Source of the DNA: Blastobasis lacticolella
Lineage: Eukaryota; Arthropoda; Insecta; Lepidoptera; Blastobasidae
Length of the DNA: 64,000 bases
Direction of reading: 5' to 3'
NCBI GenBank assembly: GCA_905147135.1
Contig: LR990046.1
Coordinates: 16,522,501-16,586,500 of the forward strand
A model generated the notes under the pieces. The model was given only the letters and a program-made list of their open reading frames with translations, was not told the origin of the DNA and ran no database searches. Shown piece by piece: positions 39,451 to 48,668 of this stretch. The number at the start of each line of letters is the position of its first letter. The stretch's first letter is position 1. Both the position numbers and the translations under genes were made by a program.

Positions 39451-39811
39451 TCATCATCATCATCATTGGCGTAACTGTCCCGGTTGTGCTCTCGGGCACG
39501 AGGGCCCGGGGTCCGCCTTGACTATGATCCAGAATTTGGCAGGTCAGGTAATTACAGTGGAGCGACTGCCGTCTGACCTCCATGACCCTGCTAACAAGGG
39601 AAACTGACCAGATTGGATCATGGTTACACATCCAGTCGCCTGAATGTGCAGGTTTCATCACGATGTTTTCCCTCACCGTAAGAGCATCGGTTAGTATTCA
39701 ACTAATGTACATAACTCAGAAAACAGTCATTGGTACATGGCCGGAGCGGGATACGAACCCGGGACCTCTGGGTTTCGAGTCGTACACTCTAACCGTTCGG
39801 CCACCGACGCT
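39451..39811 (-). mobile_element. SINE family B, full-length reference copy
   Basis: A 361-bp unit with an intact tRNA-Ser-like head (minus strand GTGGCCGAACGGTTAGAGTG and B box GGGTTCGTATCCC) and a (GAT)n tail. It is flanked by the 16-bp direct repeat CTCTAATATGCATGTA (39435-39450 and 39812-39827). The clean duplication and near-intact boxes suggest a young insertion. Confidence 0.92.
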
Positions 39812-39837
39812 CTCTAATATGCATGTATATTATACTT

Positions 39838-40175
39838 TATTGCACACACAAAAATGTTACAAAGATGAAACCTTACATAGGCGAGCTTATCTCTCGGAGA
39901 GATCTCTTCCAGCCAACCTGATGGGTGTGATAGCGATGGGTACTTGAAGATGTATCGAAAATCTTTTCAATAGTGTTGTGTTTCTGCCGGTGAGTAAGGT
40001 TTCCAGTGCTCCATGGGGTGGAGATTTGGGGAACCGTGGCTTTGGCAGTGGAGGGGCATTTGTCTTTTTGCTGCCAGAGCAACGTGTTATAGAGGTGGGC
40101 AACGTATTGGCGACACTCTTGGTGTTGCTAATGTCTATAGGCAGTGGTGACCACTTTCCAGCAGGTCCGGTCCTT
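39838..40175 (+). mobile_element. LINE 3' end (reverse) followed by a family F piece
   Basis: 39838-39930 resembles a reversed LINE end (ACTTTATTGCACACAC). 39970-40175 matches family F (TGTTTCTGCCGGTGAGTAAG to GTGACCACTTTCCAGCAGG), lacking its tail. Confidence 0.6.
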
Positions 40176-40179
40176 TCGG

Positions 40180-41050
40180 TCAGGATATATATATATTCAC
40201 TAAATGATAGTAAAAACAGCATCAAAGTACTTTTTATCCAGTGGCGAATCTGCTAATACGCTACCTACTCGTAAGTCTAATAATCGTTCAGATGCACGAT
40301 CATCAATGGCGATGTAATGATTATCTATTTATTTTGTTTTAGCAACTGTTTTTTACTTTTTTGTTTTATTTGTATGTCTGGTATAAGGTTGTGTTTAATA
40401 TGTTTGTATACTTTTTTACGCTAAATATATATCTTTATATTTTATTTTAAAAGCCTAACTATTGGTATTGTGATTTTGAGTTGCTATAGATAGTTACAAT
40501 AGCACCTCACTTACAATTAACACTCAGCGGGCACTCCTCGACTATCCGCCCGTGCGTCTTCAACTGCAATTTGTCCAACCAACGTCTGGAAGGGCCCTTC
40601 TCCGAAACTAAACTCGACTTGTAGTTTCACCGGCGAATAAACCCAGTTTTTTTTGTGCTGGCAACTCGTTTTGGCCGGGAAACTAGCTCGAGTGGTGCTC
40701 CACTGGAATTATTTCGTCTAGAAACTTGGCCGCGGGGCTTTAAATTTTTATCACGCAATTTTTGCAGGAATGCTGTGCTACACTCCGCTTACAATTATGT
40801 GGTCGTGCTCGTGTACTTATTTTGTTATTGCTGAAGACACAACTATGTAGTTTTATACTTTTTGGCAACTAGTTGCGAAATTCAGTTGCCCATGGCAGCC
40901 GGAGGAACAAAAGTATTTCATTTTCCAATTATCTTCGCAAAGATTTTTTGTCGTAGAATGTGTGGAAAAAAGGTTTGTTTCAGAACCTTAGCACGTAGAA
41001 CAATGCGGTTTCTGCCTGCTACTTGTTGAGAACTGACCATAACATACATT
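40180..41050. other. Non-coding stretch, nothing recognised
   Basis: Mixed-composition DNA without a supported exon, repeat match or RNA gene. Confidence 0.4.
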
Positions 41051-41052
41051 AG

Positions 41053-41114
41053 GGCGCTGTCCTAATTGGAAGTGCGACCATGGTCGCACGGCCGTTGCTA
41101 ATTAGGACAGCGCC
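41053..41114. mobile_element. 62-bp miniature inverted-repeat element
   Basis: Perfect 15-bp terminal inverted repeats (GGCGCTGTCCTAATT) and a central palindrome TGCGACCATGGTCGCA. Flanked by TTAG at 41049-41052 and 41115-41118. Too short to code; a very compact MITE. Confidence 0.75.
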
Positions 41115-41574
41115 TTAGTGCATGCTAGGGGAGTCAATTCACTCTGCAGCTGACTGTGCAATGTTATGTACAAGAACAGCAAATAAGTACTTCCTTAAAC
41201 TCGCAAGGTACCCCATCGGCCAACGGAAGTTGAGCCGTTAAACTCTTAAACTCTTATAGCACTTTAAAACTACGCCGTACGCATTCATTACGCACGCAGT
41301 TTAGCGTTATTCGCACACACAATAACCAACAGGCAACGGCCGTAAATCAGAACATCCAAAAACAAAGGCAATCCCCCAAAACTCCCAGTTCTGGGCACAA
41401 TGGGCAGGGCGCCGGCGACCTTCGCTTCAAGGCCAGGTATTAATTCAGGTCTAGATTTCATAACTGCAGACTCATATGCGTATTAATGTCCATGTATTTC
41501 TGTTGCTGGCTTTAGTATACAATTTATATTTTTTTAGCAACTTAAAGCATCTACTTTTTGTGACAGGAAGCAAC

Positions 41575-41922
41575 AAGTCTGCTAATTGTATTTTGCATGC
41601 TATTGAAATTCAATTGAAACTCAATCGCAACTCTATTGCACTTAAGACGTATTGGGTATTCTGTAAAATCTTGTATCAATAGCGTGGTAATAGAGCCGTT
41701 ATTAGCTCTCAGTTGATGTAGACTAACTATTGATGTAGACTTCTAAAAACCGAGAGACTGCCGTTTTAGTCTACAATCAACTTACAATCATACTAAGAAG
41801 TAGTCCAATGACAGTTCAATGGAATGTCAATGGAAAACTATTGGTCTTAAAGTAGTAGCAGAATAGCAAAAACGTATCAAACTTTCTATTGAGATTCAAT
41901 TAAGCTATTCATAAATCAGCAG
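41575..41922 (+). mobile_element. Family L element
   Basis: Matches the ends of 23729-24340, including GTTCAATGGAATGTCAATGG and the AAGTCTGC start. It is the shorter, probably more original, form. It ends about 120 bases before the TATA box at 42039. Confidence 0.55.
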
Positions 41923-42038
41923 AGTCAAGGATCTGATATTGGTCATATATTTTAGTGAGATGAAGTTGTTTGTCTGAGGTATGTATATGGTATGTTGTAT
42001 GATAATAAATTACGATCCAGCTGCTGGGCAAAGGCGCC

Positions 42039-42070
42039 TATAAAAGAACCAGCCCCCACAATAGAACTTG
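42039..42070 (+). promoter_or_regulatory. TATA-box core promoter
   Basis: TATAAAAG at 42039-42046 is followed about 30 bases later by a candidate start region (TTGTTTAGTCA). An E-box CAGCTG lies at 42018-42023. This is the strongest plus-strand promoter-like arrangement in the window. Confidence 0.4.
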
Positions 42071-42141
42071 TTGTTTAGTCATAAGGCTGAGTATCCTATT
42101 TGTAAAGCCCATTGACAATTGTGCGCGACCACCGTGCAACC

Positions 42142-42150
42142 ATGTCGCAG
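42142..42150 (+). CDS. Candidate three-codon first coding exon (M-S-Q)
   Basis: ATGTCGCAG is directly followed by the donor GTGAGA (42151-42156) and lies about 70 bases after the expected start site. Very short first coding exons are common in insect genes. No downstream exon could be identified in the remaining 22 kb, so the product is unknown and the call is tentative. Confidence 0.35.
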
Positions 42151-42617
42151 GTGAGAAACATATCTAACATGTCTACATCAACTGACAAAAATTAGAAGAA
42201 AGGTCACAACCTTACCTACCGCCTACCTACCGAGACGACATTTATCATGTATCCAGCAAAATATAGTGAAAGATCTCACAACAAAAGACATATCGGTTGA
42301 CGACACAATTTGCCACTCACCGCTAGATCCAGTATCAATCAAGGCAGCCCACACAATGACCTTTTATGTTTCAACATTCTTGTGTTATAAAAGCTCTTTT
42401 TGGTAACTACTCCACATATACACGTATTGTTTTATACAGGTTCGCCTGAATTCCGGTGTCCGGTGGCGTTGAAATATTTTTGCACGGGCACCTTTGAATT
42501 CGAATATCAATGTACGGTCGCGTTCGTAAATGCATGACCTTAAAATGTATATTCCTGTGCAGCTATTAAAAGGTTTTCAACATAATCCTATAATATTAAA
42601 GTTTTAAAATCATTTAT

Positions 42618-42790
42618 ATTCAACTCAAACTCAAACTCAAATACGTTTATTCAGTTTAGGTTTTTACAAACACTTATGAACGTCACAATTATAATATAAA
42701 ATGAATACTAGGCACCACAGCACCATCGAGCGGACAACGGTTACTTGGATAGTATAGGCCATATAAAAAAGAAAACAAAAAATAGGCAGC
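42618..42790 (-). mobile_element. LINE 3' end with (TTTGAG)n tail
   Basis: The plus strand begins CAACTCAAACTCAAACTCAAATACGTTTATTC, the reverse of a LINE end with a six-base tandem tail. Clade not assigned. Confidence 0.45.
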
Positions 42791-42799
42791 CAAAGATTA

Positions 42800-44385
42800 C
42801 ATTCTTTGTCCACGACACTGTGACATTGACATTGTATTATTAATTGTAACGTGTAGCCAAACTTGAATAAAAATTTTAGGAGCTTCTAAGCTGTCGGAGC
42901 GTTTTGAAATATTGCAAACTGATAAAATATTTTGAGTTATACGTAAGTATGCGACGCCCATGCTGTATTCCAACAATTTTTCTCAATATAATATTCAATT
43001 ATGTAGAAACTGTACGCTGACTACCATATCATATCATACCATAGCTTTCTCTCTACGCCACGGACAAAAAACAAACAAACACTGACGCAAATCCCTCCCC
43101 AGCTCTTTTCACGTCGGGCTCTTAATAAAATGCGGAGCGGAGTATCACTTACACATACGGGCGCAAGCTGGCAACTCACTCATTCTCCGACGTAGATTAG
43201 ATTCCAGCGAAGTGCAACCACCGCAGTGCTGGCAAAAAGTAAAACATGAAGTAATCAAGGGGGCGGCGGGGGAAGGGGCGCCCGCCCCCTGACTCGGTGA
43301 CCTGGCGACCCCTGTACCGTTGATAAGAAGCCTTTGGTCGCCCGTAAAAAGTTCCCGATTGCGGCGCTACACTATTTTAGCGACTTTTTTGCGATGCAGT
43401 GATTGCTTTTAACGTCTAACGTTGTGTTATCGGAACTGGTGAAGTAATCGTAAGAATAAATGCTATGAACAAGGATGTTTGACACCCTTTGGTCCTGCGT
43501 AGCGGAACTGTATGTGAGAATCTGTTGTTATGACCTATTAACTTCCAAATTTTTCTACAACTTAACTACCGACGACGAAACACGACGAAAGTAAAATTAT
43601 AAGCTAACCAGAACACCCGCCAACCACCTTCTGGCTGCGTCAGGTCGACATGGTTATTTTCTAGTGATGCGACATCACTCGATAATTGATGATGATATTT
43701 ATTTATTCATTACTGTATTTCTTTTTAATTGCAATAAAGAGTTTACATATATACATATTTTTATAATATAGTATTTAGTACTCATTTTAGTATGTAGTTC
43801 CGTCTGCTGTGCTACATAGTGCAACAATGATCATAACGGACGTGAAGGAGGGCGTTACTCCTTCTGGTGTTATTAAAATTTGTAAGGAAATGGCACGTTT
43901 GCAAAATATCATGTTAGTTCCTATTTACGTTACATTAGTTATGAAGTCTGTAATAATCTACTGAAAAAGCGAATCCCACTTAGGCTCTTAATTTTTTTTT
44001 TCTGGTCTACGAGCAAATTTAAAGAGAGAAAAACCCTTTTAAAAAGAAGAACAAGATCGCCAGATCCAAACATACATCCACCTTTTCAAACTTTAGCATT
44101 CATAATATTAATAGGACTGCACAGCCCTCGCCGAGTATTTTCGATGTAGGTATACGGTTTTAGCGATTGACCCCTTGCTACATACTGACCTGAAAGACGT
44201 CTCACGTCAATATACCTACACTAGCTACACAATCATTACACACAACACGGCGGGCAAACAAAATTCGCCGGTAGCCTGTGTTGCTCTAACTATGTAGTAC
44301 TTAGTCTTAGTTACATCAGACTTTTGCTGTAGATTGTTTTTTTTTATTTCATAAATCATCTTTCATAGTGTATATGTCGCAGCCA
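42800..44385. other. Non-coding stretch
   Basis: Mostly unremarkable. 43240-43320 is G/C-rich (GGCGGCGGGGGAAGGGGCG). A LINE-like end GCAATAAAGAGTTTAC is at 43732-43747. Confidence 0.35.
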
Positions 44386-44697
44386 AATGGTTAAATTAGC
44401 CGTTTAATTAAACGGCTAGCTTTTTAAGCAATTATTTAATTGAAAATTGCCCAAATTCATGAACTTTGAAAGTAAAGACTAATGAACGATATTGCCTCGA
44501 GTTTACGGAGCTCTTTCATTAATTGTCATAATGCTAACCTAAACTAACCAAATAGAAACCTAATGCAAACTATTATTATACTTTGAAGTTATTGTGGGTA
44601 GGTTAGCATTGGAACAATGTGTGGAAGAGCTGACAAATTTTCAACTAAATAAATGCTCCAAAAGCTAGCCGTTTAGTTAACTGGCTAATTTAACCAT
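44386..44697. mobile_element. Element with about 60-bp terminal inverted repeats
   Basis: The left ATGGTTAAATTAGCCGTTTA and the right end read in reverse (ATGGTTAAATTAGCCAGTTA) match with a few changes over about 60 bp. A second inner inverted pair (GCTAACCTAAACTAACC..GGTAGGTTAGC) lies inside. Non-coding; probable MITE. Confidence 0.6.
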
Positions 44698-44722
44698 CAT
44701 TTGTCTGTGTTAGGAGAGTTCG

Positions 44723-44746
44723 CCCCCCCCCCCCCCCCCCCCCCCC
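44723..44746. repeat. Poly(C) run of 24
   Basis: An uninterrupted C run just right of the 44386-44697 element. The exact length may be unreliable, since homopolymers are error-prone in assemblies. Confidence 0.8.
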
Positions 44747-45239
44747 ATAGCAATAATCTTACGTTACTGATACGTGATTTAGAAATACTGAAATAAACAA
44801 TAAAATAAAAAGTGAATTTACATTATTTCAAATTGCGCAATTATAAGAATTGCGCATCACAATGTGTATTCCAATAATAAAGCGCTCATCAAAATCAATT
44901 ATATTTCAATTTACCACAACAGAATCACAATTCAAAGTACCTACTAATACTTGTCGCAATTTATCAGACCGCAATATTTCATCGGGTGAAACAAATCGTG
45001 TTACAGCAATTTGAACAAATTATAAACTTCAGGACAAGCTAAAGTTGTCGATTGTAATTCATTTTTCATCTCCACTGGAGCTGCATTAACTTGCAATTTC
45101 CCGAGGAATCCCCCACTAAGCCCGTAATCTAACTTAAGACGCTACTGCAGTTAATTTCCTAAGAGATGAAAGTTGTTTTAGTATTGATAAAAGAGAAATG
45201 GTACTATGAGGGTTCTATCTTTGTATACGGAATGTTTTT

Positions 45240-45510
45240 TTTTATACCACTAAGGTGGCAAACAAGCTGCCTGCGGCCTGCCTGATGGTAAGCAGTCACC
45301 GCAGCCTATGGACGTTTGCAATACCAGAGGCATCACCCACGCGTTGTCGACCCGTTCAAAACCTTTTAACCCCTTTCTTGAAGAACTCCATGTTGTACTC
45401 TCCAGGGAAAACCTCTCCAGGTAGTTCATTCCACAACCTTAGTGTGCGTGGGAGAAAGTTTCTTTGGAACAGTTCGCGACCAATTTGGCTCCAAGGTGTG
45501 AGGATGAACT
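45240..45510 (+). mobile_element. Family G element, longest copy
   Basis: From TTTTTATACCACTAAGGTGGC to GGCTCCAAGGTGTGAGGATG. It shares CCTGATGGTAAGCAGTCACC near its start with family E. Ends in GATGATGATGAGGATG. Other pieces: 16640-16690, 34015-34150 and 38135-38410. Confidence 0.7.
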
Positions 45511-45514
45511 CGAT

Positions 45515-46750
45515 GATGATGAGGATGTGAAAGAGAAATTCTAATAATTGAAATTGGGTTTGTTGTTTTTAAAAATATTCACGGGGTTGATTGAAACACT
45601 TGTGGCGCTCGATAGTCTCTGCCGATTTCTATTGGATACCAGCGCGTGTGTGTATGTATGTATGTATGACTTTTGTATATGTATAAACTAATTATCGTAG
45701 CACTTTTTACAGACGTTTCGGGTCGAAAATCGTTGATCAAATAATTTGAAGCTAGGGATCAACAATAAATCATTGGAAAGAAACCAATAGGAATGACGGA
45801 AGGCCTGCCAACTCGACTGTTTTAACGAAGAGATAATATGTTGCCACGATAGGAATAAAAATCATTTCTTGCTTTCCGAAATAATTATCAAAAGTCCTCA
45901 TTATTATACTAGTCAACCGATATACGCAATGTCGCGGGCAAACGATATTACTTATACTACACTAGCGATCCGCCGCCTGTTTGTTTGTGGTGTACTGCTA
46001 TAAAAGATATCTAAGAACCTGCTTTGAAATTATACCTTTTGTATTGAAAAAACAGCAACGAAATCGGTCCGAAAGTAGTTTCCGAGGAAAATTGTGACAG
46101 ACATACAAAAACACCTCTAACCCCAAACACATATACCGGCTCCTTTCCTTTCCATCCGTCGTGGGTAAAAATATACCTAGCTTGACCTCTGTAATAGCAG
46201 TCACCGTTAATAAATATTTAATATGTAATAGTAACTGTTCGCTTTCTCATTCGTTCCCCACCTCTTTAGCTGAAAAATAGACGACCAGTACAGTCACGAA
46301 CAGCAGCGCTATTGCAGTTTTAATTTCTGTTATCGTTTGCCTGGCTTTTATTGCGTTTGTTTTGTTGCAAGCCATGCAATTCCCATTCGAGGAGTCCCGG
46401 AAAGCGAGCCAAATGACGGTCGCAGAGCATTTTATTAATTCAAAACGCGGAGACTGGCGCACATTTTTTCTTGGTAAAATATTAAACGCTCTTTTGTTGG
46501 AATAATTAATGTACTGGGTGGCTTTTTACGGCAGGCTGTTGCGGATGGTGGTAAACTCAATATTGTTAATAAAATACCTTATTCTTTTTTTGTTTTGTTT
46601 ATTTGTAATGCATTAACTCTACAACCACGTAACTTAACAACAACACAAAATTCTTTCACATATAGAAATATTCTTTATCAGAATCCTTTGCAAATTTGAG
46701 TATGGAATTTTGATCTACAAATCGTATACTGGGGGGAAACTTCTTTTTTT
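45515..46750. other. Non-coding stretch
   Basis: A (TATG)n microsatellite is at 45648-45667. A short dispersed-repeat end (CACTAGCGATCCGCCGCCTG) is at 45961-45980. No gene seen. Confidence 0.4.
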
Positions 46751-46754
46751 ATTA

Positions 46755-47130
46755 CCTTGAGAGGCACACAGTCAGGCGGTCCACCTGATGGAAAGTGGCC
46801 ACCATCGTCCAGGACATCTGCAACCTAAGGGGAGCTGATGCGGTACCGGCCTTTGAGGTACCTGTAGACATGCCTTTTAAAGAACCCCATTTAGTAGTAC
46901 AAAGGAAAGACTTCGGGAAGGAGCCCATTCCACATCTTGCAGTAACAATATCATCCCCGGTAAAAATGCCCGCGATGCTCTTACGTTACTAGGATGCCAG
47001 GCATCTAATACTAAACCGATTTCGAAACCCTTCACCGTTTTCGAATGATTCGGTATCGCATCGAATCATCTAAAAGGTTTTTTCCTTTGTGTTTTATTGT
47101 GTACAATAAAGCGTTAAATAAATAAATAAG
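46755..47130 (+). mobile_element. Family K retroposon
   Basis: Starts near AGGCGGTCCACCTGATGGAAAG, has a worn 65-codon ORF without recognised motifs, and ends TGTGTACAATAAAGCGTTAAATAAATAAAT. The tail is shared with 32030-32135. Confidence 0.5.
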
Positions 47131-47164
47131 GTTTTATTATTGATAGTAAAGCTAATAAATAAAA

Positions 47165-47275
47165 TCATATTAGCCGAATGACGCCCTCGGCTCGGCATAG
47201 ACCTCCCCCAGAGATCGCCACCAAGGCCGTTCCTGTGCCATACGCATACAGCTGGTACCTGCTATCTTCAAGAAT
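47165..47275 (-). mobile_element. RTE LINE 3' fragment
   Basis: CTCCCCCAGAGATCGCCACC and CAGCTGGTACCTGCTATCTTC, the reverse of the RTE C-terminal region, worn. Confidence 0.55.
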
Positions 47276-48109
47276 ACACTACACAAAGTAATGCGCTACG
47301 CTTATTTGGGTGGCGTGTTTTGGAGTGAAGTCTCTATGTACCAAAACGTGCATTGGTTAGTCGTGCGGGTAAATAATCGACGCGACGACAACACCAAAAC
47401 AAACAACCCACTTCCTACCCCCATAACCTTAAAAAGGTCCCTAACTTCGGAGTTATAAAAACAAAACTCGCAAAAATTATCGTCCCTCATCATTGCCCTC
47501 GAATTTTGGCGAAAACAAGGCAATCTGCGACTGGCTGGGTGATATTGACCGCTCGAGACCGCTTCGAGGCTCGAGCCTTTTTCAGGCACTCGAGTTTTTC
47601 CTAGGCCAGGAAACAATATCGATGTGTCGATATGGTGTAATTTTTCCATTCGATATCGGCGTGTTTCTTATTTCGATTGATCGATACATATATCCAGTTA
47701 GTAGGTAAAAAAAGTATTTTTTTTTGGCAATAGCACAGACTATTTGGTACAAACTGGTGATTTGATGAATCTTATTTTTTCGGCTTCATGGTTTTTGTTT
47801 TCGTCTTTCGGAGGCAACGCATAAAAACTTCATTCGACATTCATAACCTTTATTTGAACTGTTTAATAAAGTAGTCTCTAGTCGATATAAGCTACTAGTG
47901 TGTCTAATATTTTATTTAATACTCTCGTGTTTAACACGTTGAGCGCCAGGTGTGCCTCCTCACTTATAAGTAACTATTCGGTCCGTTGTTAATTCTGTGT
48001 ATTCGTCCTGGTAATTAAATGGACGATTGTGCACTCGTGCTGGTTTAGCACATCCAAGCCCAAGAAGTGAGGCAAAGAGTGGAACCGTTCTAACCTTTTT
48101 TAAGTATCA

Positions 48110-48265
48110 GACAAACCACGGTAGACAAACAGCCAAGCGGGCCACCTGATGTAAAGTGATCACCGCTACCTAATATTGGCAACACTAGGAGTATCGCAAA
48201 TGCTTTGCCTACCTCTGAAACCCCAGGACACGATGCTCTGCCCCTCCACTGCAAATTAAAATTGA
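48110..48265 (-). mobile_element. Family F, 3' half (left flank of the LINE)
   Basis: Reverse of the 3' half of the 7575-7924 unit (GCGGGCCACCTGATGTAAAG). Its 5' half lies at 53090-53240, on the other side of the LINE. Confidence 0.7.
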
Positions 48266-48668
48266 CTACTAGATTGACTAAAGACACTTAAAATTGAATT
48301 ATAAATAATAAATAAATAAATAAATAATTTATTCAAGAAAACTTATGTCTAAAATTACATAGTTAAATTTAAAAGTAAGTACCTACTTATGTTAAAATTT
48401 AAATAGAACAATTTAAAATTATTTATTACCCTAGTAATTTAAGCTAAGTAAATTAAGTAGATACATGCTATATTTTTAATTAACTAGATGCCTAAACTAA
48501 GTAAGTAGTTTACCTGTGTCTTAGGCATCAATGTTAGTAGGTCAATTTAATGTAGGTTAGTGCTTACGACTATATTTATTAATAAAACAATAAAATTATT
48601 GGTTACATTTTGTACAGAAAATTGATATAATTTAAAATGAATAAGTATATTTTTTGTTACATTCTAAA

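Noticed and set aside
39582..39947. A 121-codon plus-strand frame
   Set aside because: It runs antisense through SINE B and into a LINE end; it is a repeat-derived open frame.
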